Below are positions 36,833-47,315 of a DNA stretch of 64,000 nucleotides, piece after piece; positions within the stretch are counted from its first letter, which is position 1; each line of letters starts with the position of its first letter. The stretch is from Maricaulis sp. (lineage in GTDB: Bacteria; Pseudomonadota; Alphaproteobacteria; Caulobacterales; Maricaulaceae), in the NCBI RefSeq assembly GCF_017643475.1, contig NZ_JAEPNI010000002.1, positions 682,001 through 746,000 of the forward strand, read 5' to 3'. The notes beneath the pieces were generated by a model. That model had not been told where the DNA came from and did no database searches. It was given only the letters and a program-made list of their open reading frames with translations. The position numbers and the translations under genes are program-made.

Positions 36833-37780
36833 ATGGCCGAGACCGGTTTCACCCAAGCAGTCCTGGACAGCCCGAGCGGGGCGAAGCTGGCGATCTATAC
36901 CCGCAGCGCCGACATTCCGGCGCGCGGCATCGTGCATGTCAATCACGGTCTCGCCGAGTGTGCGAGCCGCTATGCGCCCTTTGCCGACTATCTCGCCAGT
37001 CGCGGATATCACACCATCGCACAGGATCATCGCGGCCACGGGCACACGACGGCGGAAGATGGCGGCGCGCGCCGGTTCGCTGACAAGGATGGCTGGGACA
37101 AGCTGATGGCCGACGTAAAGGCCGTCGAGGACCATGCCAAGTCAATGTGGCCGGATCTGCCCCTGGTTGTTTTCGGCCATTCGATGGGCGCAGTCATCAC
37201 CACCAATCATGTCATGCGGGAACCGGACTCGGTCGCCGCTGCCGCGATCTGGAATGGTAATATGGCCATTGGCGGCATGAAGTCTGTGATGCGCCTGATC
37301 CTCTTCTTCGAAGCCCTGGTGGGCGGGCCCAACACGCCCAGCCTGACCATCGACAAGATGACGTTCAACGGCTGGAGCAAACGCTTCCCGGACCACAAAC
37401 AGATGCCAGACTCGACGTCGGTCTGGCTGTCACGCGATCTCGAACAGGTACGCCTGTATGACGAGAATCCGATCTGTGGCTGGCCGTCCTCGGTCTCGCT
37501 CTGGCGCGACTTCCTGTCTGGCGTGGCCTTCGCCGAGGACAATGCCAATTTCGCGAACATCGCCAAGGACAAGCCCTTCCACCTGATCGGCGGATCCAAG
37601 GACCCGGCGACCAATAACGGCAAGACCGTCCGGCATCTCTACAAGCGCCTGAAAAAGGCCGGTTTCAAGGATGTCGAGTTCCAGATCCTCAAGGGCTTCC
37701 GCCACGAGACGCTGAACGAGATCGGGCGCGAGCATCAGATGGAAGCCTTTGCCGACTGGCTGGACAAGGTCACCGGCTAA
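36833..37780 (+). CDS. Alpha/beta hydrolase, lysophospholipase/monoacylglycerol-lipase type
   Basis: 315 aa, serine aminopeptidase-S33 (Hydrolase_4) type. It has the oxyanion motif VNHGLAECASRY, the conserved DHRGHGHT, nucleophile GHSMG (Ser near residue 121), the acid in GGSKDPAT and the His in GFRHETLNE. No signal peptide, so cytosolic. The likely substrates are monoacylglycerols or lysophospholipids. The next gene starts 3 bp after its stop, and the divergent neighbour is glpK. Confidence 0.88.
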   Translation: MAETGFTQAVLDSPSGAKLAIYTRSADIPARGIVHVNHGLAECASRYAPFADYLASRGYHTIAQDHRGHGHTTAEDGGARRFADKDGWDKLMADVKAVEDHAKSMWPDLPLVVFGHSMGAVITTNHVMREPDSVAAAAIWNGNMAIGGMKSVMRLILFFEALVGGPNTPSLTIDKMTFNGWSKRFPDHKQMPDSTSVWLSRDLEQVRLYDENPICGWPSSVSLWRDFLSGVAFAEDNANFANIAKDKPFHLIGGSKDPATNNGKTVRHLYKRLKKAGFKDVEFQILKGFRHETLNEIGREHQMEAFADWLDKVTG

Positions 37781-37783
37781 TCC

Positions 37784-38965
37784 ATGCAACCCGTCGACGT
37801 TGCCATCATCGGAGCCGGCGCTGCCGGACTTTTCTGCGCGATCGAGGCGGGCAAGCGCGGTCGCTCCGTCGCTGTCATCGAGCACAGCAAGGCGCCTGCC
37901 GAGAAAATCCGCATCTCCGGCGGCGGGCGGTGCAATTTCACCAACCTGCACGCCGAGCCCGGCAACTACCTGTCGGACAACCCGCACTTCGTGAAGTCTG
38001 CGCTCAAGCGCTACACCCAGTACGACTTCATCGACTGGGTCGATGGCCATGGCATCGCCTGGCATGAAAAAACTCTGGGCCAGTTGTTCTGTGATGTCTC
38101 TGCCAAGCTGATCATCGAAGCCCTGGTGGGCGAGCTCAACGCGGCCGGCGGCCAGCTGCACCTGAACACGGCAGTGAGCACGGTGGAGCGCGAGGGCGAC
38201 GGGTTTCGCCTGACCCTGAACGACGGAACAGGTCTGAGTTGCCAATCCCTGGTAATCGCCAGCGGCGGCAAGTCCATCCCGAAGATGGGTGCGACCGGCT
38301 TTGCCTATGATATCGCCCGGCAGTATGGCCTGAATGTCACCGAGACCCGCCCGGCACTTGTGCCCCTGACCTTCTCTGGTGACCGTCTCGATCAGTTCAA
38401 ATCCCTTGCCGGCGTCGCCTGCGACACACGCATCGTCAACGCGCGCAAGGGTTTCGACGAGGCCATGCTGTTTACCCATCGTGGTCTAAGCGGTCCGGCC
38501 ATCCTGCAGATCTCGTCATATTGGCGCGAAGGCGAGGACATCCGTGTCCACCTGCGACCGGAGCTCGACTGGTTCACCGAGCTGGACACGTTCAAGGCCG
38601 CGCACGGTGCCCAGGGACTTGGCAAGGCCCTTGCCCAGCATTTGCCAGACCGCCTCGCCCAAGCCATGAGCGAAGAGATCAACGCGCCCGGCAAGATGGC
38701 AGAAACTTCCAGCAAACGCCTGCACGAAATCGCTGACACGCTTTCGGCCTGGACGCTTACTCCAACGGGCTCGGAGGGCTATCGTACCGCGGAAGTCACC
38801 CTCGGCGGCGTCGACACCCACGACCTCGACAGCAAGACGATGCAAGCGCGATCGCACGGCAATCTCTATTTCATCGGTGAGGCAGTGGACGTCACCGGCT
38901 GGCTGGGCGGATATAACTTCCAGTGGGCCTGGTCATCCGGCTGGGTGGCCGGCCAGTGCGTCTGA
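37784..38965 (+). CDS. NAD(P)/FAD-dependent oxidoreductase, BaiN/YhiN (HI0933-like) family
   Basis: 393 aa flavoprotein. FAD-binding IIGAGAAGLFCAIEAGKRG lies at the N-terminus, followed by the family motif GGGRCNFTNLH, the second dinucleotide-contact motif LVIASGGKSIPKMGATGFAY, and the C-terminal FIGEAVDVTGWLGGYNFQWA. The in vivo substrate of this family is mostly unknown. It is adjacent (3 bp) to the lysophospholipase-like gene. Confidence 0.93.
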   Translation: MQPVDVAIIGAGAAGLFCAIEAGKRGRSVAVIEHSKAPAEKIRISGGGRCNFTNLHAEPGNYLSDNPHFVKSALKRYTQYDFIDWVDGHGIAWHEKTLGQLFCDVSAKLIIEALVGELNAAGGQLHLNTAVSTVEREGDGFRLTLNDGTGLSCQSLVIASGGKSIPKMGATGFAYDIARQYGLNVTETRPALVPLTFSGDRLDQFKSLAGVACDTRIVNARKGFDEAMLFTHRGLSGPAILQISSYWREGEDIRVHLRPELDWFTELDTFKAAHGAQGLGKALAQHLPDRLAQAMSEEINAPGKMAETSSKRLHEIADTLSAWTLTPTGSEGYRTAEVTLGGVDTHDLDSKTMQARSHGNLYFIGEAVDVTGWLGGYNFQWAWSSGWVAGQCV

Positions 38966-39100
38966 TCCGCGCACTTCGCATATTCTGATACCGGAATGCA
39001 CAAATAATCGTCGCCAAGCCTGTCTGGCGAGAGTATGAACACTGTTAACTCCAGACAAATCCCCCCTCAGGGGCCGTGTTTCAGTACAGGCCGCACACCC

Positions 39101-40159
39101 ATGAATCGCTCTCACCTGACCGCAATCAGCATCCTTGTCTTCGTCGTTCTCGTCTTCACGATCGGCACGCTCGCCTCGAGTGACGAGACAGCACCTGAAG
39201 CCAGCTCCAGTTCCGAGCCCGAGCTGTTCGAAGTCGTCGTCCGCCGCGTCACCGCCCAGCCGCGCCCGGCTGTGCTTGGCCTTCGGGGACGCACCGAGGC
39301 TTTCCGCGAGGTACTTGTCCGCGCCGAAACCGGTGGCCGCGTTGTCGAGACGCCGGCGATCGAGGGCGAGCTGATCGCCGAGGGCGATATCATGTGTCGC
39401 CTGGACGTCGATGCGCGTGAAGCCGCGCTGGACCAGGCCCGGGCAGATCTGCGGTCACGCCAGCTGGAATATGATGCCGCGGTCGAACTCTCCAATCGCG
39501 GTCACCGCTCGGCCAACCAGGTCGCAGCCATGGCCGCCGCCCGGGATGCCGCCCTCGCCCAGCTGGAAGCCGCCCGCCAGGAGATGGACAACATCCTGCT
39601 GCGCGCACCGTTTGACGGCTTTTTCGATGGTCGCACCGCAGAGATCGGTGACTATCTGCGCCCGGGTGATGCCTGCGGCGCCGTGGTCCAGCTGGACCCG
39701 ATCCTTGTCGTCGCCGAAGTCGCCGAACGTGACGTCGCCGGTCTGAGCATCGGCATGCCGGCCCGGGCTGAACTGGTTACCGGCGAGACGATCGAGGCGC
39801 AGGTCCGGTTTGTCGAGCGCCGCGCCGACCCCGCCACCCGCACCTTCCGTGTCGAGGTCGAGGCACCGAACCCGGACGGCCTGCTGCGCTCGGGCGTGAC
39901 CGCCGACATCAACATACCGCTGCAGGCCCAGCCCGCGCATCGTGTTCCAACCACCATCCTCGCGCTCAATTCCGAGGGCGAGCTGGGTGTCCGTATCGTC
40001 GAGGGTGATGATGTGGTGCGTTTCGTCCCCGTCGCCCTGCTCAGCGATGACGGCGAGGAAGTCTGGGTTGCCGGATTGCCCGAGCCAGCCAATGTCATTG
40101 TTCTCGGACAGGAATTTGTCGCCGAAGGCACCCGCGTGCGCTCGCGTCGCGAAAACTAG
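39101..40159 (+). CDS. RND efflux pump periplasmic adaptor (HlyD/MFP family)
   Basis: 352 aa from ATG 39101. An N-terminal anchor (ISILVFVVLVFTIGTL) precedes the lipoyl half ETGGRVVETPAIEGELIAEGD, an alpha-hairpin (about 105-165), the second lipoyl half ILLRAPFDGFFDGR, and a barrel with the family motif RVSGLxxGM-like VAGLSIGMPARAELV. It ends in a membrane-proximal domain. Start choice is uncertain because only weak AGG lies upstream; an in-frame ATG at 39035 exists. It precedes the pump by 12 bp. No outer-membrane channel gene is adjacent. Confidence 0.9.
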   Translation: MNRSHLTAISILVFVVLVFTIGTLASSDETAPEASSSSEPELFEVVVRRVTAQPRPAVLGLRGRTEAFREVLVRAETGGRVVETPAIEGELIAEGDIMCRLDVDAREAALDQARADLRSRQLEYDAAVELSNRGHRSANQVAAMAAARDAALAQLEAARQEMDNILLRAPFDGFFDGRTAEIGDYLRPGDACGAVVQLDPILVVAEVAERDVAGLSIGMPARAELVTGETIEAQVRFVERRADPATRTFRVEVEAPNPDGLLRSGVTADINIPLQAQPAHRVPTTILALNSEGELGVRIVEGDDVVRFVPVALLSDDGEEVWVAGLPEPANVIVLGQEFVAEGTRVRSRREN

Positions 40160-40171
40160 GGGAAGTTGACC

Positions 40172-43100
40172 ATGACAGGCATAGTCGATTTTGCCATCAA
40201 CCGGTCCAGGATGATCCTGGCCATTTTCGTGTGCGCCCTGCTCGCCGGCCTCCTGTCTTTCCTGACCCTGCCCCGCGAAGCGGACCCGGACATTCCCTTT
40301 CCGTTTGTGATCATCACCGTGCCGCTGGCCGGAATCTCTCCGGAGGACGCCGAACGCCTCATCGTGCGCCCGACCGAGACGGAACTGCGCGCGCTCGATG
40401 ACATGGAAGAACTCGACAGTGTCGGCACCCTCGGCGCCGGCGTGCTGGTCGCCGAATTCTCTGTACCATTTGATTCCGACCAGGCCGTGCTCGATGTGCG
40501 CGAAGCCGTCGACATGGCGCGCCGGGAATATCCGGAAGAAGCGCGTGAACCGGTCATCCAGGAGTTCAACTCCGCCCTTGCCCCGACCATCGCGGTCCAG
40601 GTCTATGGCGAAGCGCCGGAACGCACGATCTATCGTATCGCCCGCGATCTCGAGGAAGAGCTGGAAACCCTGCCGGAAATCCTGCAGGTCGACATCCAGG
40701 GCATTCGCGATGAATTGCTGGAGATCGTGGTGGATCCGGCCCTGCTGGAAACCTATGGCGTCACCTATGGGCAGTTATTCAATGCCGTTCAGTCCAACAA
40801 CCAGCTCATTGCTGCGGGGTCCCTGGACAGTGGTGATGCGCGTTTCCAGGTCAAGGTTCCCGGCCTGTTCGAGACGGCCGAGGATGCGCTCAATCTGCCG
40901 CTGACCAGCTCTGGCGATGCAGTGGTCACACTGCAGGACGTCGCCACCGTGCGGCGGACCTTCAAGGATGCCGACAGTTTCTCCCGTTACAACGGCCAGA
41001 CCGCCTTCACACTCCAGGTCGTGCGCCGTTCCGGCGAAAACATCATGGATACGTCCACGCGTGTGCGCGAACTGACCGCCCAGATCGCCGAGATCTGGCC
41101 GTCGACCGTGCGGTATGATTTCAGCCTGGACCTGTCGACCTATGTTCGTGACAGCCTGAACTCTCTGACCAGCTCGATCATGCTGGCCATTCTCCTGGTT
41201 CTCATCGTGGTCGTCGCCGCGCTGGGCCTGCGCTCCGCCCTGCTGGTCGGTCTCGCCATCCCCTCCAGCTTCCTTTTCTCTTTCCTGCTGCTGGATATCT
41301 ACGGGCTGACCATCAACATGATGGTGATGTTCGCCATGGTCCTGGCCGTGGGCCTGCTGGTCGATGGCGCCATTGTCGTGGTGGAGTATGCCGACCGGAA
41401 ACTGGCCGAGGGCGAGACCCGGATCGAAGCCTATCGCCAGGCCGGCAAGCGCATGTTCTGGCCGATCATCTCCTCCACAGCGACCACACTGGCGGCTTTC
41501 CTGCCCTTCCTGTTCTGGGATTCCATCCCGGGCCAGTTCATGGCCTTCCTGCCTCTGACCCTGATATTCGTCCTGTCTGCCGCACTGGTGATGGCACTGA
41601 TATTCCTGCCTACGCTCGGCTCTGTGCTGGGCAAGAAGGGTGGCGAAGCTGACAAGGACAGCGCGCTGGCGCACCTCAATGCCCAGGAGGGTGGACAGCC
41701 AACCGAACTGCCCGGCTTCACCGGCCTCTATGCCCGCATGATCTCTGCGCTGGCACGGCGCCCGGGCATGGTTGCCCTTGGCACAGTGGTGGTGGTCTTC
41801 AGTGTAATGTTCGCGTTCATCGCACAATCCGGCGGGGCCTTCGGCGGCCCCAAGCGCACCGAATTCTTTATCGATGCCGAGCCGGAACAGGTCTATGTAT
41901 TTGTTCGCGCCCGCGGCAATCTCTCACCGGAAGAGCAATACCAGCTGGCGCTCCAGGCAGAGCGACGCATTGATGGCATTGAAGGCATCAAGGGTTATTA
42001 CACCGTCGCCGGCGCCCCTCCGGGCGCTTCGCCCTTCGATGGCACGGGAGGCGCGCCCGCCGATACGATCGCGCGCATATTTGTCGAATTCCATCCCTTC
42101 GGCCAACGTCCGAATGGCCGCCTGATCGAAGCCAATATCCGCGAGGCCCTTGTCGGCCTGCCCGGCGTGATCGTCGAGGTCCGACGCTTCCAGCAAGGCC
42201 CTCCCGTGGGCAAGGACGTCCAGGTTCAATTGCGCTCAGACGATGCTGCAGCCCTGGTCGCCGCGACCCGTCTGGTACGCGGCTATATCGACCAGTTCGA
42301 AGGTCTCACTGATATCGAGGACACCTTGCCCTTGCCGGGTGTTGAATGGCGCCTGGATGTGGACCGCGAGGAAGCCGGTCGCTTCGGTGCGGACGTGGCC
42401 CAGGTCGGTGCGGCCGTCCAGCTGGTCACCTCGGGCACGCTGGTTGGTCGTTATCGTCCTGATGATGCGGACGAGGAAGTCGATATCCGCGTGCGTTTCC
42501 CGGCTGATGACCGAGATATCAGCCGTCTGGACGATCTGCGTGTGAATACGGTCGCCGGCGCGGTTCCAATATCAAACTTCGTCACTCGCGAAGCGAGGCC
42601 GCGGGTCGACAGCATCAGCCGCCGCGATGGCCAGCGTTATTTCGTCGTGCGCGCCAACGCCGCCGAGGGCTATGCAGGCAACCTGCTGCTCGCCGATGTC
42701 CAGGACTGGGTGAATGCCCGTGTCGCCGACGGCACCATCCCGTCCCAGGTCGAAGTCAGCTATCTCGGTGCGGATGAGGAAAACGCCGAAGCCCGTGCCT
42801 TCTTTGCCGGCGCCATGATGGCCTCACTGTTCATGATGGCTGTGATCCTGCTCTGGCAGTTCAACAATTTCTGGCATGTCGTACTGACACTCCAGGCAGT
42901 CGTGCTCTCCGTGGTCGGCGTCTTCCTGGGGGTCTTCCTGACCTTCCCCTACATCTCCGTCCTTTTCCTGGGCACGGGCATCGTGACGCTGGCCGGAATT
43001 GTCGTGAACAATAATATCGTCCTGATCGACACGTTCCAGCGCCTGCGCGGTCTGGGCATGAGTGTCGACGAAGCCATCGTCCGCACGGCAGCCCAGCGTT

Positions 43101-43414
43101 TGCGCCCGGTCATGCTGACGACGATCACGACGATTTTCGGCCTGCTGCCAATGGTGTTCCAGATCAATGCCGACTTCGCCCACGCCCGCCTGCTCGTGGG
43201 TGGGCCGGCCAGTGAATGGTGGGTCCAGCTGTCCTCGGCCGTTGTCTGGGGCCTGGGTTTCTCGACCCTGCTGACCCTGGTGCTGACGCCGGTGATGCTG
43301 GGTGTTCCCTCTCGCCTGGGTAACTTCCGACGCAAGCTCATCAGCACTTTGATGGCCAGGCTTCGCCGCCATTTTCCCGGCTTGATCCAGCCCAAACAGC
43401 AATCTGCCGAATAG
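40172..43414 (+). CDS. RND family efflux transporter permease (AcrB/MdtB-like)
   Basis: 1080 aa with the duplicated RND plan: membrane segment, porter loop, five segments, repeated. It has FVIITVPLAGISPEDAERLI near the start, EADPDIPFPF, the TM4 motif AVGLLVDGAIVVVEYADR, and the second-half GIVVNNNIVLIDTF. The first of the two AcrB TM4 aspartates (407) is kept, but the second (408) is Gly. ATG 40172 has AGGGGAAG upstream and is preferred to TTG 40166. It probably works as a drug/proton antiporter with the adaptor encoded just upstream. Substrates unknown. Confidence 0.94.
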   Translation: MTGIVDFAINRSRMILAIFVCALLAGLLSFLTLPREADPDIPFPFVIITVPLAGISPEDAERLIVRPTETELRALDDMEELDSVGTLGAGVLVAEFSVPFDSDQAVLDVREAVDMARREYPEEAREPVIQEFNSALAPTIAVQVYGEAPERTIYRIARDLEEELETLPEILQVDIQGIRDELLEIVVDPALLETYGVTYGQLFNAVQSNNQLIAAGSLDSGDARFQVKVPGLFETAEDALNLPLTSSGDAVVTLQDVATVRRTFKDADSFSRYNGQTAFTLQVVRRSGENIMDTSTRVRELTAQIAEIWPSTVRYDFSLDLSTYVRDSLNSLTSSIMLAILLVLIVVVAALGLRSALLVGLAIPSSFLFSFLLLDIYGLTINMMVMFAMVLAVGLLVDGAIVVVEYADRKLAEGETRIEAYRQAGKRMFWPIISSTATTLAAFLPFLFWDSIPGQFMAFLPLTLIFVLSAALVMALIFLPTLGSVLGKKGGEADKDSALAHLNAQEGGQPTELPGFTGLYARMISALARRPGMVALGTVVVVFSVMFAFIAQSGGAFGGPKRTEFFIDAEPEQVYVFVRARGNLSPEEQYQLALQAERRIDGIEGIKGYYTVAGAPPGASPFDGTGGAPADTIARIFVEFHPFGQRPNGRLIEANIREALVGLPGVIVEVRRFQQGPPVGKDVQVQLRSDDAAALVAATRLVRGYIDQFEGLTDIEDTLPLPGVEWRLDVDREEAGRFGADVAQVGAAVQLVTSGTLVGRYRPDDADEEVDIRVRFPADDRDISRLDDLRVNTVAGAVPISNFVTREARPRVDSISRRDGQRYFVVRANAAEGYAGNLLLADVQDWVNARVADGTIPSQVEVSYLGADEENAEARAFFAGAMMASLFMMAVILLWQFNNFWHVVLTLQAVVLSVVGVFLGVFLTFPYISVLFLGTGIVTLAGIVVNNNIVLIDTFQRLRGLGMSVDEAIVRTAAQRLRPVMLTTITTIFGLLPMVFQINADFAHARLLVGGPASEWWVQLSSAVVWGLGFSTLLTLVLTPVMLGVPSRLGNFRRKLISTLMARLRRHFPGLIQPKQQSAE

Positions 43415-43423
43415 GAAAATCTG

Positions 43424-43840
43424 ATGAGCCATGTCGACCCCACCCGCGAGGCCTTCCAGATCTTCAAGGATCTGGACCGGTCCTCTCCGATCCAGATGCT
43501 CAATCTGATCCGCCTGCGCGACAGGGCTATCTACCCCGACGGCCGCGAGGCGACGGGCAAAGAGGCCTATGCAAACTACGGAAAGTTCTCGGGGCCGATC
43601 TTCCAGCGTGTCGGCGGCACGATCCTGTGGCGCGGCGAGCCTCAGGTGACGCTGATTGGCCCGGCCGACGAGGCCTGGGATATTTCCTTCATCGCGGCCT
43701 ATCCAACGGCAGGTGCCTTCCTGGAGATGGTCACCGACCCGGTCTATCAGAGCAACGCCGTGCCTCACCGCCAGGCCGCAGTCCTCGACAGCCGCCTTGT
43801 TCGTCACCACGTGCTGGATGGCTCCAACGTTTTCGGCTAG
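43424..43840 (+). CDS. DUF1330-family protein
   Basis: 138 aa. Small ferredoxin-like-fold protein with IQMLNLIRLRDRA near the N-terminus, YANYGKFSGPIFQRVGG, and the closing FLEMVTDPVYQSNAVPHRQAAV, which is the usual DUF1330 layout. Function unknown. It starts 10 bp after the RND pump stop and may be co-transcribed. Its 3' end overlaps the convergent gene by 4 bp. Confidence 0.85.
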   Translation: MSHVDPTREAFQIFKDLDRSSPIQMLNLIRLRDRAIYPDGREATGKEAYANYGKFSGPIFQRVGGTILWRGEPQVTLIGPADEAWDISFIAAYPTAGAFLEMVTDPVYQSNAVPHRQAAVLDSRLVRHHVLDGSNVFG

Positions 43841-44931
43841 TCGCGATAAACGCGGATCAACTGGCCGTTATCGCTGTCGGTGATGGCCAAAAGGCTGCCG
43901 TCAGCGGCCAGACGCACATCACGGAAACGCGCCTCGAACTCGCTGAGCAGGACCGCCTGGTCGACCACCTGCCCGTCTTCGAGGTCAACCCAGCGGATAT
44001 GGCCGCTCGCGATCGGTGCCTCGCCTGGGATAAGCGCGGCAACAAACAGATCCCCCTGCCATTCCGGGAACATGTCTCCGCTATAGAACGCCATGCCTGC
44101 CGGAGCGATGGACGGCGTCCAGTGCACCAGCGGCTCGGTCATGCCGGGATAGGTCTCGAACGGCGTGACCAGCGCACCCGTATAGTCGATGCCATAGGAG
44201 GTAATCGGCCAGCCGTAATTGCTGCCCTCGACCAGGAGATTGATCTCGTCGCCGCCTTGCGGTCCGTGTTCATGTGCATAGACCGCACCGCTAACCGGAT
44301 CGACGACAACGGCCTGGGGGTTACGATGGCCGATGGTGAATATGCCGGGAGCTGCTTCATCAAACGGTGAGGCCAAGGCCTGACCATCCGCGTCAAGGTG
44401 TACAAATGATCCGTAGTGATTTCCGACCACCTGCGCCTGTTCGCGCAGGTCGAACCCATCCCCCAAGCCAAGCAGGATCGAACCGTCATTGAGGAAGACG
44501 AGGCGCGCGCCATAATGCACATCAGTGGTCCGGGGCGTGGATGTGAAGAGGGTTTCCAGGTCAAGCAATTGCCCGCCCTCGAACCGCGCCCGCCCGAGCG
44601 CCAGCACATTCTGGCGCGGCTGTCCGTCGGACCAGGTCAGATAGACCAGCCGGTTCTCGGCAAATCCGGGATGTGCCACGATGTCCAGCAATCCACCTTG
44701 TCCACCATAAAGCACATCCGGCACACCACCGACTGGCTCGGCCTGCAGGCTGCCGTCTCGATACCAGCGCAACTGGCCAGTCTTCTCGGTGATCAGGATA
44801 TCGCCATCAGGCAACTCAGCGACCGCCCAGGGATAGTCCAGCCCCTCGGCCAGCACTTCGGTCTGGAAATCCGGCTCGGCCGGGCTGGTGGCCTGCAGGG
44901 TCGCGGCCAGAAAAACACTTGTGAAGATCAT
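43837..44931 (-). CDS. PQQ-dependent aldose sugar dehydrogenase-like protein (YliI/GdhB family)
   Basis: 364 aa secreted beta-propeller. It has a short signal peptide (MIFTSVFLAATLQATS), then GLDYPWAVAELPDGDILITEKTG, GGQGGLLDIVAHPGF, the calcium/PQQ region IGHRNPQAVVVDP, HEHGPQGGDEINLL and YNYGWP-like NYGWPITSYG. These are the hallmarks of soluble glucose/sorbosone dehydrogenases that use PQQ in the periplasm. Whether the cell makes PQQ is not visible here. Confidence 0.92.
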   Translation of the reverse strand: MIFTSVFLAATLQATSPAEPDFQTEVLAEGLDYPWAVAELPDGDILITEKTGQLRWYRDGSLQAEPVGGVPDVLYGGQGGLLDIVAHPGFAENRLVYLTWSDGQPRQNVLALGRARFEGGQLLDLETLFTSTPRTTDVHYGARLVFLNDGSILLGLGDGFDLREQAQVVGNHYGSFVHLDADGQALASPFDEAAPGIFTIGHRNPQAVVVDPVSGAVYAHEHGPQGGDEINLLVEGSNYGWPITSYGIDYTGALVTPFETYPGMTEPLVHWTPSIAPAGMAFYSGDMFPEWQGDLFVAALIPGEAPIASGHIRWVDLEDGQVVDQAVLLSEFEARFRDVRLAADGSLLAITDSDNGQLIRVYRD

Positions 44932-44961
44932 CGTCCCTCACCCCAAATCTCAGGCAAGAGA

Positions 44962-46710
44962 CTAGCCGGATTTGCGGAGCTGGGAAGTGGTCTCTCGCAA
45001 TTCCAGAACTTCAAAGATGGTCGCGATCATTTGTTCGCGCTCCACCGGCTTGGCAATCAGCCCGTCCATCTGGATCTGGGCCAGGCGAAGATCATTGAGC
45101 GACATCACATCTGCCGTCATGGCCAGGATCGGGATATCGACATGCCGGCCCGAGCTCGCGCGAATGCGCGCCGTCGCCTGTTCGCCATCCAGAACCGGCA
45201 TGTGCATGTCCATCAGTACCAGGTCGAAACGATCACCGGATTCCAGGATCTCGACCGCCTCGGCACCATTTTCCGCCTCGACAATCTCCATGCCGACCGT
45301 CGCCAGCAGATGGCGCGCAACAATGCGATTGGTAGCGACATCATCGACCAGAAGGATACGCAAATCTTCCGCGTGCTGATCCACTACATCCGGCCGGCCG
45401 GATGTGGGAGCCTCTTCAACGGCACTCGCCTCCAATCCCACCTCGAAGGTGAGGTAGAACTTTGAGCCTTCGCCCTCCCGGCTCTCAACGCGGATATCAC
45501 CGCCCATCATATTGGCCAGAGTGCGCGAGATGGTCAGGCCCAACCCAGTGCCGCCAAACCGCCGTGTGGTATCGGCCTCGCCCTGTTCAAACGGTGTGAA
45601 CAGGCGTGCCTCTATCTCCTCGGACATGCCGATCCCGGTATCGCAGACACTGATCTCGATCGTGCAACGATCATGACCCTTACGGACCGGCATCCGTGCC
45701 TGCAAGCTGACGGAGCCTTCGCTGGTGAATTTGAGCGCGTTGGACATCAGATTGTTGAGACACTGGCGCACACGCACAGGATCAAATTCCAGCTCGTTTG
45801 GAATGACCGGATCAATATCTAGAACGAAATCGAGTTTCTTTTCGCGCAGGCTCGGCTTCCACAGGCGCGCAACACTGTGCAGGGCCGCAGGCAGATCGGC
45901 CTCGACCGGCGCGATATCCAGCTTGCCAGCCTCGATCTTGGTCAGGTCCAGAACATCATTGAGGATGGTGTTCAGCATGCGTCCACTGTCCAGCATGGTC
46001 GCGACCATTTCCCGGGACTCATTATCCAGCGGACGATCCTGAACCGCCTGGGCCATGCCCAGAATGCCATTCAGCGGCGTCCGGATCTCATGGCTCATAT
46101 TGGCGAGGAAATTGGACTTCTGCTCGCTAGATTTCTGCAATTCCTCGAGTAATCGCGAATGCTCACGTAGATAACGCGTGGTCACCCAATGCGCCGCGAA
46201 AATCGCAAAGGTGAACAGGAACACCTTGCCATACAGCTGGGACGCCGGAACGGCGAGCTCAGCAGCCGAAGGGAAATAGAGCAGCTTGAAGACCAGAGCC
46301 GCTGCATACAGCACCAGCACCGCCGTTGCTGCCAATACGCCTCTGGCACCCAGATAGATACCAGCCGCGACCTGGACTATGATGAGGACTGGAAGCCCTG
46401 AATTCTGAACGCCGTTCGACGCTAGCGAGGAATAGATAAACAGCCCAAGCGCCAGACTGATCACGTACAGGGCATGCCAGTTTCTGAGGTGCTTCCACCG
46501 GCGCATGAGCGGGCTGACGGCGAGGCCGGACAGAAGGAAAAAATTGAGCGCCAACTCGATTTGCCCAAGATAGCCGGACAAACTCATATATGCGGTGACA
46601 CAGGCTCCAAGCAGCGCCACTAGCGGCCCCGCCGCAGCCCGGGAGCGATGTCCGGCCTGCGCTCGGGCACGACTCGCCCTTGCGGTATCTGTTGCGCGCT
46701 GTGACGCCAA
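44962..46710 (-). CDS. Membrane-bound hybrid sensor histidine kinase with receiver domain
   Basis: 582 aa. The N-terminal 180 residues carry five or six membrane segments. HisKA has [15 protein letters not shown] with phospho-His207; HATPase_c has [20 protein letters not shown] and GGTGLGLTI. The receiver domain (about 445-570) has [11 protein letters not shown] and [12 protein letters not shown]. It is an ArcB/BarA-style orphan hybrid, with no phosphotransfer domain of its own. The start is TTG 46710, with GGGGAAG 5 nt upstream. The N-terminal leader is Arg-rich. Confidence 0.92.
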   Translation of the reverse strand: MASQRATDTARASRARAQAGHRSRAAAGPLVALLGACVTAYMSLSGYLGQIELALNFFLLSGLAVSPLMRRWKHLRNWHALYVISLALGLFIYSSLASNGVQNSGLPVLIIVQVAAGIYLGARGVLAATAVLVLYAAALVFKLLYFPSAAELAVPASQLYGKVFLFTFAIFAAHWVTTRYLREHSRLLEELQKSSEQKSNFLANMSHEIRTPLNGILGMAQAVQDRPLDNESREMVATMLDSGRMLNTILNDVLDLTKIEAGKLDIAPVEADLPAALHSVARLWKPSLREKKLDFVLDIDPVIPNELEFDPVRVRQCLNNLMSNALKFTSEGSVSLQARMPVRKGHDRCTIEISVCDTGIGMSEEIEARLFTPFEQGEADTTRRFGGTGLGLTISRTLANMMGGDIRVESREGEGSKFYLTFEVGLEASAVEEAPTSGRPDVVDQHAEDLRILLVDDVATNRIVARHLLATVGMEIVEAENGAEAVEILESGDRFDLVLMDMHMPVLDGEQATARIRASSGRHVDIPILAMTADVMSLNDLRLAQIQMDGLIAKPVEREQMIATIFEVLELRETTSQLRKSG

Positions 46711-46850
46711 ATGTCTTCCCCGAGAAACCCTTTCTCAGTCTTCACCTAGCATTCAACCAGTTAAGATTACGCGTATGGGCGACGATTTTCCGGTTTCGGC
46801 TTGACGATCCGGCCGGGCTTTGGCTTCGTTGCCGTCGTGAAGGGGGAAAG

Positions 46851-47315
46851 ATGACACGTTTGATCCTGTCCTATCTGGCCGCACTGATTGCTGGTGCCGT
46901 CATTGTCAGCATCGCCAATACACACATTGTGCTGGAAGGCCTGGTGGGTGTCGGCGCGAACATCCCCACCCATGTCCGTATCGATGCGATCAGCCGGGAC
47001 CTGGTCGGTTTCGGACCGACCCTGATGGCTCTCCTGGCCATCGGTTTTGCCATCGCTTTCCCGGTCGCCGGCCTGATTGCGCGCTGGCTGGGCGAAAGCT
47101 GGCGGCGCATTGGTTATGCACTGGCGGGCGCCACGGCGGTGTTCACGCTGATCAATGCCATCACGGTTTACTATACCACCGTGCTGGGCTCGACGATCAC
47201 GCCGGTGGCCTCTGGCCGCGATGTTACGGGATTGCTTGTACTTTCCATTGGTGGTGCTGCTGCAGGCCTGCTGTTTGCCCTCCTGAAACCGGCCCGACAT
47301 CTCCAGCACGGTTAG
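46851..47315 (+). CDS. Small four-segment membrane protein of unknown function
   Basis: 154 aa from ATG 46851, chosen because AGGGGGAAAG lies directly upstream; the longer frame runs into the divergent kinase promoter. Four predicted membrane segments: LILSYLAALIAGAVIVSIAN, LMALLAIGFAIAFPVAGLIA, YALAGATAVFTLINAITVYY and LLVLSIGGAAAGLLFALL. No family recognised. Confidence 0.75.
   Translation: MTRLILSYLAALIAGAVIVSIANTHIVLEGLVGVGANIPTHVRIDAISRDLVGFGPTLMALLAIGFAIAFPVAGLIARWLGESWRRIGYALAGATAVFTLINAITVYYTTVLGSTITPVASGRDVTGLLVLSIGGAAAGLLFALLKPARHLQHG

Noticed and set aside
37430-38479. 349-codon open frame opposite the hydrolase and flavoprotein genes
   Set aside because: It spans two well-supported genes on the other strand and has no motif of its own.
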